A stretch of DNA of 64,000 nt from Scleromatobacter humisilvae (GCF_023231945.1 NZ_JAJLJH010000008.1:1-64000); one strand, 5' to 3'; positions 17,306 through 28,876 are shown, counted from the stretch's first letter. Notes: generated by a model from the letters alone, not told the origin. Program-made: numbers and translations.

Positions 17306-18019
17306 TTGACGCTCGACACCACGCTCCTCGCCGAGACGCCCGAGGGCATCGCCATCCTGCTGCGTCCCGCGGGCGCCGTGCCGCGCGCGCTCGCCTATGG
17401 GCTGGACATCTTCATCCGCTTCGTCGTGTGGTCGATCGCGGCGGCCATCCTCGGCGGGTTCAAGGGCGTGGGCGTCGGCGTGATGCTGATCGTGTTCTTC
17501 GCACTCGAGTGGATCTACCCGATCGCCTTCGAGCTGCTGCCCGGCGCGGCGACGCCCGGCAAGCGCGCGCTCGGGCTGCAGGTGATGATGGACACCGGCC
17601 TGCCCGTCACGCCGTCCGCGGCGGTCACGCGCAACCTGCTGCGCGTGGCCGACTTCATGCCCGTCGCCTACGCCTTCGCGCTGCTGGCCATGCTGCTGCG
17701 GCGCGACTTCAAGCGGCTGGGCGACATCGTCGCCGGCACGCTGGTCGTGCATGCCGACAAGGTGCGGCTGGCCGGCGCGCTGCCGCCGGCCGAGCCGCTC
17801 GCGCCGCGCGTGCCGCTGACGCGCGCGCAACAGGTCGCGATCCTGCACCTGGCCGGACGCGCGCGCCGGCTGACCGGCGAGCGCGTCGACGAGCTCGCCG
17901 CGCTCGCCGAGAACGCGCTGCCGCCCGCCAACTACGCGCCCGGCGGCTCGAGTCCGGCACCGATCCGTCCGGGGCCGCGCCTGATCGCCGTCGCGCAGTG
18001 GCTGATGGGGCAGCGTTGA
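17306..18019 (+). CDS. RDD family membrane protein opening the MoxR/DUF58 operon
   Basis: A 237-residue RDD protein of a different subtype from the four before it. It lacks the FAPP tag, has PGAVPRALAYGLDIFIRF, then TPGKRALGLQVMMDTG and KRLGDIVAGTLVVH, and a soluble C-terminal extension of about 80 residues. The proposed start is TTG (17306); no strong ribosome-binding site is seen, so the start is uncertain. Its stop overlaps the next ATG (TGATG). RDD genes of this kind commonly sit next to SpoIIM-like, DUF4129, MoxR and DUF58 genes. Confidence 0.8.
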   Translation: MTLDTTLLAETPEGIAILLRPAGAVPRALAYGLDIFIRFVVWSIAAAILGGFKGVGVGVMLIVFFALEWIYPIAFELLPGAATPGKRALGLQVMMDTGLPVTPSAAVTRNLLRVADFMPVAYAFALLAMLLRRDFKRLGDIVAGTLVVHADKVRLAGALPPAEPLAPRVPLTRAQQVAILHLAGRARRLTGERVDELAALAENALPPANYAPGGSSPAPIRPGPRLIAVAQWLMGQR

Positions 18020-19056
18020 TGTCCATGACCCCGCGCCAGTTCGAATCGCGCTACGAGCCGTCCTGGGTCGAGCTCGAACGCGGCCTGGCCGCGCTGGACA
18101 GTGGCAAGGGCGGCGAGAAGAAGCCGCGCAAGCTCAAGGCCGGCGAGTTCCCGACCGACAGCACGCCGCCGCCGACTGCGGCGCGCGTCGCGCAGCTCTA
18201 TCGGCAGTGCTGCGAACACCTGGCGCTGGCGCGCGAGCGCGCCTATCCGCCGCACCTGGTCGACCGCCTGGAGGCGCTCACGGCGCGCGCGCACCAGCGC
18301 ATCTACCGGCGCCACGACTTCGGTCTCGGCGCGCTGCGCGACCTGGTGCTCTACGACGCGCCGGCCGCGGTGCGCGCGCTGCGCTGGCACCTGCTGGTCG
18401 TCGTGCTCGTGTTCGTGCTGCCCATCCTCGTGGTGGGCGTGGCGACCTGGGTCGACCCGCACTTCGTGCTGACCGTGGTCGACGCGCAGCAGGTGCGCAT
18501 GTTCGACGGCATGTACGGCGAGCAGGCCGGCGAGCACCTGGGGCGCACCTCGGGCGACGACTGGCAGATGTTCGGCTTCTACATCATGCACAACGTCGGC
18601 ATCTCGTTCCAGTGCTTCGCCGCCGGCCTCATGCTGGGCATCGGCAGCCTCGTGATGGTCGGCTACAACGGTCTGCTGTTCGGCGCGATCGCGGGCTTTC
18701 TCGTGACGCGCGGCGACAGCGAGCGCTTCTTCTCGTTCGTCGTCACGCATTCGGCGTTCGAGCTCACGGCCATCGTCCTGTCGGGCGCGGCCGGACTGAA
18801 GCTGGGCCACGCCGTGCTCGCGCCCGGGCGCCTCACGCGCACGCAGGCGCTGATGCGCGCGGCGCGCGAGACCTCGCCGGTGGTGTTCTGCTTCTTCGTG
18901 ATGCTGATCATCGCGGCCGCGCTCGAGGCCTTCTGGTCGTCGGCCGGCTGGATCGCGCCCGGCGTCAAGTACGCGGTCGGCGGCTGCTGCTGGGCGCTGG
19001 TCTTCGCCTACCTCGGGCTGCAGGGCCGCGGCCACGCCGGAGGCGACGCGCGATGA
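18019..19056 (+). CDS. Stage II sporulation protein M-like membrane protein
   Basis: A 345-residue protein. Its N-terminal 120 residues are soluble (MTPRQFESRYEPSWVELE...) and helical, followed by about five membrane segments with FYIMHNVGISFQCFAAGLMLGIGS and THSAFELTAIVLSGAAGLKLG, the conserved SpoIIM/DUF95 features. The organism shows no sign of sporulation; such proteins are found widely in MoxR operons, where the role is unknown. It overlaps both neighbours (TGATG before, ATGA after), showing a compact operon. Confidence 0.82.
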   Translation: MSMTPRQFESRYEPSWVELERGLAALDSGKGGEKKPRKLKAGEFPTDSTPPPTAARVAQLYRQCCEHLALARERAYPPHLVDRLEALTARAHQRIYRRHDFGLGALRDLVLYDAPAAVRALRWHLLVVVLVFVLPILVVGVATWVDPHFVLTVVDAQQVRMFDGMYGEQAGEHLGRTSGDDWQMFGFYIMHNVGISFQCFAAGLMLGIGSLVMVGYNGLLFGAIAGFLVTRGDSERFFSFVVTHSAFELTAIVLSGAAGLKLGHAVLAPGRLTRTQALMRAARETSPVVFCFFVMLIIAAALEAFWSSAGWIAPGVKYAVGGCCWALVFAYLGLQGRGHAGGDAR

Positions 19057-19787
19057 AGGCCGAGCAGCTCCAGCTCGCGCTGCGCCCGCGTCCGGCCTAC
19101 GAGGCCGTCGACCTCGGCGTGGGCATGACCCAGCGCAGCTGGCGCTCGTTGCGGCGCGCCTTCCTGCCGCTGGCGCTGCTGCTGGTCGTCGCCTGCGGCG
19201 CGACGGTCGAGATCGCGCCGTGGCTGCCGTCGACGCTGCTGTGGTGGTTCAAGCCCTGGCTCGATCGCACGCTGCTGCACATCTACGCGCGCCAGGCCTT
19301 CGGCGAGGAGACGAGCTTCAACGACGCCTGGGAGGCGCGCCGCAGCGCGCCGTGGCTGACCATGCTGCAGTGGCTGACACTCTGGCGCCTGTCGTTCTGG
19401 CGCGCGTACTCGATGCCGGTGGCGCAGCTCGAAGGCCAGACCGGCGCGGCGCGGCGCCAGCGCGTCAAGGCCATCCTGCGCAGCCACCGCGGCGCGGCGA
19501 CGATGGCGCAGGCCACGTTCAGCTGGATCGAGTTCTTCCTGGTGCTGGGCCTGCTGTCGGCGATCCCGTGGATGACGCCGGGCCTGCGCAACTGGGACGC
19601 CGTGCGCTGGCTCACCGGCGAGAGCCTCGCGGCCACCGGCGTGCTGTATGCGGCGCACGCCGCGGCCGTGCTTTTCGTCGAGCCGTTCTTCGTCGCCTCG
19701 GGCTTCGCGATGTACCTCAATCGCCGGGTCGAGCTCGAGGCCTGGGATGTCGAACAGGACCTGCGCCATGCGTTCGCCGCGCGCTGA
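19053..19787 (+). CDS. Uncharacterised polytopic membrane protein of the MoxR operon
   Basis: A 244-residue protein with hydrophobic segments near 36-58, 158-176 and 193-218. A large, mostly cytoplasmic loop in between contains the tryptophan-rich helices WLTMLQWLTLWRLSFWRAY and the basic RRQRVKAILRSHR. The C-terminus reads FAMYLNRRVELEAWDVEQDLR. I know no named domain for it. Overlap with both neighbouring genes (ATGA before, 20 bases after) places it in the same translated unit, so it is probably a subunit of the same membrane assembly. Confidence 0.75.
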   Translation: MKAEQLQLALRPRPAYEAVDLGVGMTQRSWRSLRRAFLPLALLLVVACGATVEIAPWLPSTLLWWFKPWLDRTLLHIYARQAFGEETSFNDAWEARRSAPWLTMLQWLTLWRLSFWRAYSMPVAQLEGQTGAARRQRVKAILRSHRGAATMAQATFSWIEFFLVLGLLSAIPWMTPGLRNWDAVRWLTGESLAATGVLYAAHAAAVLFVEPFFVASGFAMYLNRRVELEAWDVEQDLRHAFAAR

Positions 19788-20586
19788 CGTCTCGCGCATC
19801 GTCCTCGCGGCGGCCTGCGCGTTCGGCGGCGAGGCGAGCGCGTTCGCCCAGGATGCCGTCGATGCGCCGGTGGCGGCGTCGGCGCCCGCCGCGGACGCCT
19901 CGGCCCCGGCCGACCCGCGCGCGGCGCGCATCGAGTCGGCCGTCGACAAGCTGCGTGCCGACCCGCTGCTCTCTGGCAAGCACAAGGAGCACCGGCTGCG
20001 CTGGAAGGACGACGCGAAGGAGGAGCCGCCGCCCAGGCCGGGCGACGGCTCGTGGCTCTTCGAGTGGATGCGGTCGTTCGCGCGCTTCATCAACGACATG
20101 GGCCGCTTCCTGCTGTGGGGCATCGTGCTCGTGCTGGTGGCGCTGGCGCTGGTCAGCGTGCGCCACGTGGTGCAGCTGCGCGCGTTCCGCCGCGCGAAGG
20201 CCGCGCAGGCCGTCAGCCACGTGCGCGACCTCGACGTGCGTCCGGAAAGCCTGCCCGACGACGTCGGCGCCGCCGCCTGGGCGTTGTGGCAGTCCGGGCA
20301 GGTGCCGGCGGCGCTGTCGCTGCTGTATCGCGGCGCGCTGTCGCGCATGATCCACCGCTTCCAGGTGCCCATCACCGCGTCCGCCACCGAGGGCGAATGC
20401 CTGGAGCTCGCGCGCGGCCGGCTCGAGGCGACGGCGCTGCGCTACGTCACGCAGGTCGTGCGCGCGTGGGAGGCCAACATCTACGGCGGGCGCACGCTGT
20501 CGCTCGCGATGGGCGAGGCGCTGTGCACGGGCTTCGGCCAGCGCCTGGACACGAGCGCGCCGATCGGCGCGGAGAGCGGGTCATGA
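19768..20586 (+). CDS. DUF4129 domain membrane protein
   Basis: A 272-residue protein. It has an N-terminal signal sequence (IVLAAACAFGGEASAFAQ), a periplasmic segment rich in Ala/Asp (about 28-55), one transmembrane segment near 113-131 (LLWGIVLVLVALALVSV), then a cytoplasmic domain with ALWQSGQVPAALSLLYRGAL and ITASATEGECLELAR, which fits DUF4129. It overlaps the gene before by 20 bases and the one after by four. DUF4129 proteins accompany MoxR/DUF58 pairs; the biochemical role is unknown. Confidence 0.8.
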   Translation: MRSPRADVSRIVLAAACAFGGEASAFAQDAVDAPVAASAPAADASAPADPRAARIESAVDKLRADPLLSGKHKEHRLRWKDDAKEEPPPRPGDGSWLFEWMRSFARFINDMGRFLLWGIVLVLVALALVSVRHVVQLRAFRRAKAAQAVSHVRDLDVRPESLPDDVGAAAWALWQSGQVPAALSLLYRGALSRMIHRFQVPITASATEGECLELARGRLEATALRYVTQVVRAWEANIYGGRTLSLAMGEALCTGFGQRLDTSAPIGAESGS

Positions 20587-21887
20587 AGGGCGCCGCGCTG
20601 ATCCGCACGCTGGTGGGCCTGCTCGTGCTGGCGCTGCTGGGCTGGGTGGTCTGGCACACGCGCTGGGAGGAGATCGAGGTCGACGACCCGGCGCGCGGGG
20701 CGGCCGCGAGCGACGAGGTCTACTCGCTGCGCCACGTGCTCGAAGGCGCGGGCGCGACGCTGGAGACGCGCACCGCGCTCGAGCCGATGCCGCCAGCCGG
20801 CGCGACGCTGCTGCTCGAATCGACCGTCTGGGACATCTTCCCCGAGCGCGACGCACGCCTGAAGGCCTGGGTCGAGAACGGCGGCCACCTGGTCGTGACG
20901 CGGTGGAAGTTCGACGGCGACGTCCTGCGCTGGGTGCCGCTGTCGTTCGCGCGGCCGCAGCGCCATCCGGCCGCGAAGGCGCAGGACGACGCCGCGTCCG
21001 ACGCCGAGGACACGAACGAGACCGACGACGACGAGGACGCCCCGGCCACACGCCGGAAGCCGCGCCCGAACGCCCAGCAGAAGAAGCTGGCCAGGCTGTT
21101 CGATCCCAAGACGCCATGGGACCGTTGCGCGGACTTCGAGGAGACGGACGCCACCCCCGAGCCCGCGTTCGAGCCGGGCCGCGTCTATCACGGCTGCACC
21201 TGGGCGGGGCCGCTGCGCACGCTCAACCACGTCGCGCCGACCTGGCAGCTCACCGGCGCCAAGGGCACGCTCGCGATGCGCGTGGCGATCGGCCGCGGCG
21301 ACGTCACCGGCCTCACCGCGCCGCTCGTCACGCACAACATGGGCCTGCTGCACGGCGACAACGCGTTGATCGCCGCGGCGGTGCTGCAGGCCGCGCCGGG
21401 CCGCGTCGTCTGGATCGTCGGCGACGAGGCGCGCGAGCCGCTGCTGGGCTGGATGTGGCACGAGGCGCGCACGCCGTCGCTGCTGGCCCTGGCCGCCATC
21501 GCGCTCGCGCTGTGGCGCCTGATGCTGCGCTTCGGCCCGCGCGAGGCCTTGCCGCCGCAGGCACGCCGTTCGATGGGCGAGCAGGTGCGCGGCACCGGCC
21601 ACTTCATCGCTGGCTCCGACCCGCGCGCGCTGCACGCGGCCACCCGCCAGGCCTTCGACGCGGCGGCGCGCCGGCGCGTCGAGGGCTGGGCCGAACTGGA
21701 CGACGACGCGCGCATCGAGGCGCTGGCCGCCACGCTGCAGCCCGCGCAGGCGATCGACCGGGCGGCGCTGCGCGCGGCCATGCACATCGGCGGCGGCGCG
21801 GCGCCGGCCCAGATCCTGGCGGCGACCGCCGTCCTCGAGCAGGCCCGGCGCGCGCTGCTGCGCGCCCCCGCGGCCCCGCTCGTCTAA
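20583..21887 (+). CDS. DUF4350 domain membrane protein
   Basis: A 434-residue protein. One membrane anchor lies at 7-25, then a periplasmic domain of the DUF4350 (GldG/glutamine-amidotransferase-like) type with VYSLRHVLEGAGATLETR and KAWVENGGHLVVTRW. A strongly acidic low-complexity insert follows at about 136-158 (DAEDTNETDDDEDA). A second membrane segment lies near 300-318 and a cytoplasmic helical tail ends the protein. It overlaps the DUF4129 gene by four bases and precedes the MoxR gene by 24. Probably a structural partner of the membrane complex; not an enzyme by known motifs. Confidence 0.8.
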   Translation: MKGAALIRTLVGLLVLALLGWVVWHTRWEEIEVDDPARGAAASDEVYSLRHVLEGAGATLETRTALEPMPPAGATLLLESTVWDIFPERDARLKAWVENGGHLVVTRWKFDGDVLRWVPLSFARPQRHPAAKAQDDAASDAEDTNETDDDEDAPATRRKPRPNAQQKKLARLFDPKTPWDRCADFEETDATPEPAFEPGRVYHGCTWAGPLRTLNHVAPTWQLTGAKGTLAMRVAIGRGDVTGLTAPLVTHNMGLLHGDNALIAAAVLQAAPGRVVWIVGDEAREPLLGWMWHEARTPSLLALAAIALALWRLMLRFGPREALPPQARRSMGEQVRGTGHFIAGSDPRALHAATRQAFDAAARRRVEGWAELDDDARIEALAATLQPAQAIDRAALRAAMHIGGGAAPAQILAATAVLEQARRALLRAPAAPLV

Positions 21888-21911
21888 CCGACTACTTCAC
21901 TGGACATCACC

Positions 21912-22898
<987 letters not shown>

Positions 22899-22910
22899 GG
22901 AAGCGAGCGC

Positions 22911-24278
22911 GTGCCACGCCTGCTGATGCCCACGCGGCGCACGGTGATCGCGCTGGCCGCGATCGCCACCGGCGCCGCCATCGCGCTGCTGGTGGCCAAG
23001 GCGCGCGACCTGGGCGCGACGCCGATCGCACCGGTCGCGGGCGGCCTGGCGGCCGGGCTGGCCCTGCTGTTCCTGGCCGACGCCGCATTCGCCGCGTGGC
23101 AGCTGCGCCGCCATCCGATCCTGTTCGAGCGCCAGATGCCCAGTGCGTTCGCGCTCGGCCAGCCGCACGGCCTGGTCGTCACGCTGTCGCACGAGGGCAC
23201 GCGCCCGTGGAAGCTCGAGCTGTTCGACCACGTGCCCGCCACCATGACGCAGCGGCTGTTGCCGGCATCCGTCGTGCTGCCGGCCGCAAGCAGGCTGGAC
23301 GTGCGCTACGAGATCACGCCGACGCAGCGCGGCAAGGTCGTCTTCGAGCCGGCCGCGATCCGCGTGCGCTCGCGGCTGGGGCTGGCCGACCTGCAGCTGC
23401 GCATCGGCGCGGCGCAGTCGGTGCAGGTCTATCCGAACTTCGCCGCGCTGTCGCGCTACGCCTGGCTCGCGGGCGACCGGCGGCTCGCCGAGATCGGCAT
23501 CAAGAGCTACATCGCGCGCGGCGCCGGCACCGACTTCAAGCAGCTCGGCGAATACGTGCCCGGCATGCCCACGCGCCACATCGACTGGAACGCGTCGATG
23601 CGGCATCGCCGGCCGGTGGTGCGCGAGTACCAGGACGACCGCGACCAGGCCGTGATGTTCCTGCTCGATTGCGGCCGGCGGATGAGGGCGGACGAACGCT
23701 CCGGCCACGACGGCAGCCACTTCGACCAGGCGCTCAACGCCGCGATGCTGCTGGCCTACGTCGCGCTGAAGGACGGCGACGCCGTCGGCGCGATGACCTT
23801 CGGCCACGACGCCTCGCAGCAGCGCCACTTCGCGCCGGCCAAGGGCATGGCGGCGCTGAATTCGCTGGTCGCGCGGCTGCACGACATCGAGCCGAGCCCG
23901 ACCCACTCCGACTATCTCGCCGCCGCGCGCGACCTGATGCTGCGCGTGCGCCGCCGTTCGCTCGTCGTCGTGCTCACGAACTTCCGCGACGAGGACTGCG
24001 AGGAGCTCGAGGACGCGCTCAAGCTGATGCGCACGCGCCACCTCGTGCTGCTCGCGAGCCTGAAGGAAGGCGTCGTCGCCGAGATCGCGTCGCAGCCGAT
24101 GGACGACCACCAGGCCATCGTCGACGTCGCCGCCGCGCACTGGTTCCAGAACGCGCGGGCCGAGGCGTTCCGGCGACTGTCCGGCAAGAACCAGCTGCTG
24201 GTCGACGTCGAGCCTTCGATGCTGGCGGCGACGCTGGTCAATCGCTATCACGCGGTCAAGCGGGCGCGGCTGCTGTGA
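22911..24278 (+). CDS. DUF58 domain protein, MoxR partner
   Basis: A 455-residue protein starting at GTG (AAGGAAGCG upstream). Two hydrophobic segments lie near 14-27 and 40-57, then a beta-rich region. The DUF58 core follows: [21 protein letters not shown] then [21 protein letters not shown], whose DxG-type start resembles a von Willebrand A fold. DUF58 proteins are the usual partners of MoxR ATPases. Its stop overlaps the next start (GTGA). Function in this organism is not known. Confidence 0.88.
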   Translation: MPRLLMPTRRTVIALAAIATGAAIALLVAKARDLGATPIAPVAGGLAAGLALLFLADAAFAAWQLRRHPILFERQMPSAFALGQPHGLVVTLSHEGTRPWKLELFDHVPATMTQRLLPASVVLPAASRLDVRYEITPTQRGKVVFEPAAIRVRSRLGLADLQLRIGAAQSVQVYPNFAALSRYAWLAGDRRLAEIGIKSYIARGAGTDFKQLGEYVPGMPTRHIDWNASMRHRRPVVREYQDDRDQAVMFLLDCGRRMRADERSGHDGSHFDQALNAAMLLAYVALKDGDAVGAMTFGHDASQQRHFAPAKGMAALNSLVARLHDIEPSPTHSDYLAAARDLMLRVRRRSLVVVLTNFRDEDCEELEDALKLMRTRHLVLLASLKEGVVAEIASQPMDDHQAIVDVAAAHWFQNARAEAFRRLSGKNQLLVDVEPSMLAATLVNRYHAVKRARLL

Positions 24279-24949
24279 AGTCCTGCCTGGCCTTGCTCGC
24301 CGCGAGCGCGTGCCTGCGAGCGGCGGCGATGCCGCCGTGCCCGGTCGACGGCTTCTACCCCGCGACGAATCCGCGGCTCTACATCGAGGCGGCCGTGGCG
24401 GATCCGAAGCCGACGATCGGCCGCAACGACGAGGAACTCTGGTTCGACTTCATCGAGGTCGACGGCCGCTCCGAACCGGGCTGGCAGCCGGTCTACGACG
24501 TCGCCTTGCTTCGCGGCGACCAGGGCCGCTTCCGCATCGCGCTGCTTCGTGCGAAGAGCAGCGCGCAGTTGAACGGCCCGGGGCCAGGTGTCGTGGATTC
24601 GCGCGACCTGCCGCCCGCCCTGGCCGAGCGCATCCACCGCGGCGTGACGCCCATCCTGGCACGCACCCACTATCCGGCGGAACTGGTCGACAAGAAACGC
24701 GGCGCGGGCCGCACCGCCTGCACCGACGGCTCGTGGATCTACGCGACCGTCTCGGCGCTCGACGGCCAGTTCGACGAGCTGGTCGGCGAGGCGCGGCCCG
24801 GATCGAAGGACTCCGACGCGGGCGCCGTCCTCGCGTTGGGCCAGGCGTTGCGCGACTACGCGCTGCACCGCATCGACGAGGACGCTCTTGAAGCGCCTCT
24901 CAAACTTGTCGAGTCACATGCCCGACCCGACAACGAACACGAACGATGA
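24275..24949 (+). CDS. Uncharacterised secreted protein at the end of the MoxR operon
   Basis: A 224-residue protein beginning at a GTG that overlaps the DUF58 stop. A short signal peptide ([17 protein letters not shown]) is followed by [20 protein letters not shown] and [26 protein letters not shown]. Two further cysteines are possible disulphide partners. I recognise no family. Its stop overlaps the ATG of the GST gene (ATGA). Tight coupling implies expression with the MoxR operon, so it may act on the periplasmic side of that assembly. Confidence 0.68.
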   Translation: MKSCLALLAASACLRAAAMPPCPVDGFYPATNPRLYIEAAVADPKPTIGRNDEELWFDFIEVDGRSEPGWQPVYDVALLRGDQGRFRIALLRAKSSAQLNGPGPGVVDSRDLPPALAERIHRGVTPILARTHYPAELVDKKRGAGRTACTDGSWIYATVSALDGQFDELVGEARPGSKDSDAGAVLALGQALRDYALHRIDEDALEAPLKLVESHARPDNEHER

Positions 24950-25575
24950 CCGACCAGCTCACCCTCCACGTCGACGCCCAATACGCCAGCCCGTATGCGA
25001 TGTCCGCCTTCGTCGCGCTGAGCGTCAAGCAACTGCCCTTCGAACTGCGCACCGTCGACCTCTCGGCCGCCGCGAACCACGCGCCGGAATACGCCGGCCT
25101 GTCGATGACGCGCCGCGTTCCGACGCTGGTGCATGGCGAGTTCGCGCTGTCGGAGTCGTCGGCCATCGACGAATACATCGAGGACGTGTTTCCCGGCGCT
25201 CCGCTGTATCCGCGGGATCCGAGACAGAAGGCCCGCGCGCGCCAGGTGCAGGCCTGGCTGCGCAGCGACCTGATGCCCATCCGCATGGAGCGCTCGACGG
25301 AGGTCGTGTTCCACGGCGCGAAGGCGCCCGCGCTGTCGGCCGCGGGCGAGGCGGCGGCGAGCAAGCTGTTCGCGGCGGTCGAGGCGCTGCTGCCCGCCGG
25401 CAACGCGCACCTGTTCGACGACTGGTGCATCGCCGATGCCGACCTGGCGCTGATGCTCAATCGACTGGTGATGCACGGCGACGCGGTGCCTGCGCGGCTG
25501 GCCGAGTACGCGACGCGGCAGTGGACGCATCCCGCCGTGTGCCGATGGGCCGGTTTCGAGAGGCCGCGGCTCTAA
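24946..25575 (+). CDS. yfcF: Glutathione S-transferase, YfcF type
   Basis: A 209-residue GST. The thioredoxin-like N-terminal domain has [21 protein letters not shown] and the glutathione-binding [12 protein letters not shown] (RRVPTLVHG, cis-Pro, then E-S). The C-terminal helical domain ends [12 protein letters not shown]. The YASPYAMS start is characteristic of YfcF, which has peroxidase and thiol-transfer activity in E. coli and protects against oxidants. Its ATG overlaps the previous stop. The enzyme is cytoplasmic; its natural substrate is unknown. Confidence 0.87.
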   Translation: MTDQLTLHVDAQYASPYAMSAFVALSVKQLPFELRTVDLSAAANHAPEYAGLSMTRRVPTLVHGEFALSESSAIDEYIEDVFPGAPLYPRDPRQKARARQVQAWLRSDLMPIRMERSTEVVFHGAKAPALSAAGEAAASKLFAAVEALLPAGNAHLFDDWCIADADLALMLNRLVMHGDAVPARLAEYATRQWTHPAVCRWAGFERPRL

Positions 25576-25631
25576 GCGCAAACCCGGACGCCGCCTACAA
25601 TCGGGCTCAGAAATCACTGCTGAGCCCGCCA

Positions 25632-28466
25632 ATGTCCGAACTCGCCAAGTCCTTCGAACCCGCTGCCATCGAGGCCCGTTGGGCGCCGCTGTGGGAACAG
25701 GCCGGCGTCTACGAACCCACGCTCGATCCCGCGAAGCAGTCGTTCTCGATCCAGCTGCCGCCGCCCAACGTCACGGGCACGCTGCACATGGGCCACGCGT
25801 TCAACCAGACCATCATGGACTCGTTGACGCGCTACCACCGCATGCGCGGCTTCAACACGCTGTGGGTGCCGGGCACCGACCACGCGGGCATCGCCACGCA
25901 GATCGTCGTCGAGCGCCAGCTGCAGGACTTGGGGCTCTCGCGCCAGGAGCTGGGCCGCAAGAACTTCGTCGCGCGAGTGTGGGACTGGAAGCAGGAGTCC
26001 GGCTCGACGATCACCCGCCAGATGCGCCGCATGGGCGATTCGGTGAGCTGGAAGCACGAGTACTTCACGATGGACGAAGGGCTGTCGAAGACGGTCACCG
26101 AGACGTTCGTGCGCCTGTTCGACGAGGGCCTGATCTACCGTGGCCGCCGCCTGGTGCACTGGGATCCGGTGCTGAAGTCCGCGGTGTCCGACCTCGAGGT
26201 CGACAGCAAGGAGGAAGACGGCTTCCTGTGGTTCGTGCGCTACCCGCTGGCCGACGGCTCGGGCGACCTCACGGTGGCGACGACGCGTCCCGAGACCATG
26301 CTGGGCGACGTCGCGCTGATGGTGAATCCCGGCGACGAGCGCTACACCGCGCTGGTCGGCAAGGAAGTGATCCTGCCGCTGGTGGGCAAGAAGATCCCGG
26401 TGATCGCCGACGACTACGTCGACCGCGAGTTCGGCACGGGCGTCGTGAAGGTCACGCCCGCGCACGACGCCAACGACTACGCCGTCGGCCTGCGCCACGA
26501 CCTGCCCATCATCGGCGTGCTCGCGCTCGACGCGACGATCAACGACAACGCGCCCGAGCCCTACCGCGGCCTCGACCGCTTCGTCGCGCGCAAGCGCATC
26601 GTGTCAGACCTCGACGCGCAGGGCTTCCTCGTCGAGACGCGCAAGCACAAGCTGATGGTGCCGCGCTGCGAGCGCACGGGCCAGGTCATCGAGCCGATGC
26701 TGACCAACCAGTGGTACGTGGCGATGACCAAGCCGGGCGCGGACGGCACGTCCATCGCCGGCAAGGCCATCAAGGCCGTGGCATCGGGCGAGGTCAAGTT
26801 CTACCCCGAGCAATGGGTCAACACCTACAACCACTGGATGAACGACATCCAGGACTGGTGCATCTCGCGCCAGCTGTGGTGGGGCCACCAGATCCCGGCC
26901 TGGTATGCGGACGATGGCCAGATCTTCGTCGCGCGCAGCGACGAGGAAGCCGCGCAGAAGGCCGCCGCGGCCGGCTACACCGGCAAGCTGGTGCGCGACG
27001 AGGACGTGCTCGACACCTGGTATTCGTCGGCGCTGGTGCCGTTCTCCACGCTGGGCTGGCCCGGCAAGACGCTCGAACAGGACCTGTTCCTGCCGTCGTC
27101 GGTGCTCGTGACCGGCTACGACATCATCTTCTTCTGGGTCGCCCGGATGATCATGATGACCACGCACTTCACCGGCAAGGTGCCGTTCCGCGACGTCTAC
27201 ATCCACGGCCTGGTGCGCGATGCGCAGGGCCAGAAGATGTCCAAGTCCGAGGGCAACGTGCTGGACCCGGTCGACCTCATCGACGGCATCGCGCTCGATC
27301 CGCTGCTGGACAAGCGCGTGATCGGCCTGCGCCGGCCCGAGACCGCGCCGCGCGTGCGCGAGAACACGAAGAAGGAATTCCCCGAAGGCATCCCGGCCTA
27401 CGGCGCCGACGCGCTGCGCTTCACGTTCGCCGCGCTGGCCACCCTCGGCCGCAACATCGCGTTCGACTCCAAGCGCTGCGAGGGCTACCGCAACTTCTGC
27501 AACAAGCTCTGGAACGCGACCAAGTTCGTGCTGATGAACTGCGAGGGCCAGGACTGCGGCCTCCTCGAGGGCGACAAGACCGAATGCCCCCCGGGGTACA
27601 ACTCGTTCAGCCAGGCCGACCGCTGGATCACCAGCGAGCTGCAGCGCGCCGAGGCCGCCGTCGCGCAGGGATTCGCCGAGTACCGCCTCGACAACGTCGC
27701 CAACGCGATCTACCAGTTCGTGTGGACGGAGTACTGCGACTGGTATCTCGAGATCGCCAAGGCGCAGCTGGCCGAGGCCAAGGCCGCGGGCAACGAGGCC
27801 GCCGCGCGCGGCACGCGACGCACGCTGGTCCGCACGCTGGAGACGGTGCTGCGCCTGATGCATCCGGTCACGCCCTTCGTCACCGCGGAGCTGTGGGAGA
27901 CCGTCGCCCCGATCGCCGGCCGCGCGCCCGCCGCCGGCCAGACCATCGCGACCGCGCCCTACCCCGTTGCGCAGCTGGAACGCGTCGACGAGGCGGCCTG
28001 CGCCTGGGTCGCGCGCTTCAAGGCGCTGGTGCTCGCCACCCGCAGCGTGGCCAAGCAGATGAACATCGCCGAGAACAAGCGTCCGCCGCTGCTGACGCAT
28101 GGCGACGCCGAGTTCGTCGCGCAGGCCGCGCCGCTGCTCAAGGCGCTGGCCAAGGTCGGCGACGTGCAGGTCATCGCCGACGAGGCGGCGTTCGTGGACG
28201 CGACCAAGCTGCTGCCGGTGGCGGTCGAGGGCAACGTCCGCCTGGCGCTGCACGTCGAGATCGACGTCGGTGCCGAGCGCGAGCGTCTCGACAAGGAGAT
28301 CGCGCGCCTGGACAACGAGATCGAGAAGGCGCACAAGCAGCTGGGTAACGAGAACTTCGTCTCGCGCGCGAAGCCCGAGGTCGTCGAGCAGATGCGCACG
28401 CGCCTGGCGGGCTTCGTCGAGACGGTGGCGCGGATGAAGGCGCAGCGGGAACAGCTGGGCGGCTGA
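25632..28466 (+). CDS. valS: Valyl-tRNA synthetase
   Basis: A 944-residue class I synthetase of usual length. The HIGH motif is HMGH (52-55) and the KMSKS motif (QKMSKSEGN) lies near 535. The CP1 editing domain in between carries [12 protein letters not shown] and the DHAN-type editing residues ([10 protein letters not shown]). The C-terminal coiled coil (about 885-940, [19 protein letters not shown]) contacts tRNA. It starts 56 bases after yfcF. An inverted repeat follows the stop. Confidence 0.97.
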   Translation: MSELAKSFEPAAIEARWAPLWEQAGVYEPTLDPAKQSFSIQLPPPNVTGTLHMGHAFNQTIMDSLTRYHRMRGFNTLWVPGTDHAGIATQIVVERQLQDLGLSRQELGRKNFVARVWDWKQESGSTITRQMRRMGDSVSWKHEYFTMDEGLSKTVTETFVRLFDEGLIYRGRRLVHWDPVLKSAVSDLEVDSKEEDGFLWFVRYPLADGSGDLTVATTRPETMLGDVALMVNPGDERYTALVGKEVILPLVGKKIPVIADDYVDREFGTGVVKVTPAHDANDYAVGLRHDLPIIGVLALDATINDNAPEPYRGLDRFVARKRIVSDLDAQGFLVETRKHKLMVPRCERTGQVIEPMLTNQWYVAMTKPGADGTSIAGKAIKAVASGEVKFYPEQWVNTYNHWMNDIQDWCISRQLWWGHQIPAWYADDGQIFVARSDEEAAQKAAAAGYTGKLVRDEDVLDTWYSSALVPFSTLGWPGKTLEQDLFLPSSVLVTGYDIIFFWVARMIMMTTHFTGKVPFRDVYIHGLVRDAQGQKMSKSEGNVLDPVDLIDGIALDPLLDKRVIGLRRPETAPRVRENTKKEFPEGIPAYGADALRFTFAALATLGRNIAFDSKRCEGYRNFCNKLWNATKFVLMNCEGQDCGLLEGDKTECPPGYNSFSQADRWITSELQRAEAAVAQGFAEYRLDNVANAIYQFVWTEYCDWYLEIAKAQLAEAKAAGNEAAARGTRRTLVRTLETVLRLMHPVTPFVTAELWETVAPIAGRAPAAGQTIATAPYPVAQLERVDEAACAWVARFKALVLATRSVAKQMNIAENKRPPLLTHGDAEFVAQAAPLLKALAKVGDVQVIADEAAFVDATKLLPVAVEGNVRLALHVEIDVGAERERLDKEIARLDNEIEKAHKQLGNENFVSRAKPEVVEQMRTRLAGFVETVARMKAQREQLGG

Positions 28467-28480
28467 TGGCCCCGGCCTGC

Positions 28481-28505
28481 AGCGGGCAGGCGGCACGTGC
28501 CCGCT
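28481..28505. terminator. Possible stem-loop between convergent valS and an unknown gene
   Basis: An 8-bp perfect inverted repeat AGCGGGCA/TGCCCGCT with a 9-base loop lies 14 bases after the valS stop and at the stop of the convergent minus-strand gene. There is no T-tract on either side, so intrinsic termination is not assured; the call rests on position and symmetry. Confidence 0.35.
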
Positions 28506-28876
28506 CAAGGCAGCGGTTCGCGCCAGGGCATCTCGATGAAGGACGTCACGCGCTCGGCGGAGAGTTCGTCGTCGGCGATCCTGCCGCCCTGCTCGAACTG
28601 CACGAGGTGCGAGTTGCCGGCCAGGTACTGGCGGGCACCGTCGTCGGGCGGATCGTCGTCGGGCCGCGTCCAGTGGCCCATCAGCGCGATCGGGGACGCC
28701 GGCAGCAACTGCGCAAGATCACCTGCTTCCCGGACGTGCGCGTCCGGCAACTCCGGCGGCGCGGCATCGGGCAGGTGCAGCAGGCCGCGGCCCAGCCGGG
28801 CGTCGGCCTGCACGCGCTCGCGGATCCGGATCGTCGGCCGCTTGCGCGGCGCCCCTGCATGCCAGCCACGCGCCAA
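28505..28876 (-). CDS. Hypothetical protein
   Basis: About 123 residues in a frame with typical high-GC codon use. The C-terminal 50 residues (RQYLAGNSHLVQFEQGGRIADDELSAERVTSFIEMPWREPLP in outline) look like folded protein rather than noise, while the first 30 are basic and may be untranslated. The nominal start is TTG with no clear ribosome-binding site. It lies 65 bases downstream of the tusA-like gene on the same strand. No family is recognised. It could be a degraded gene. Confidence 0.4.
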   Translation of the reverse strand: MARGWHAGAPRKRPTIRIRERVQADARLGRGLLHLPDAAPPELPDAHVREAGDLAQLLPASPIALMGHWTRPDDDPPDDGARQYLAGNSHLVQFEQGGRIADDELSAERVTSFIEMPWREPLP

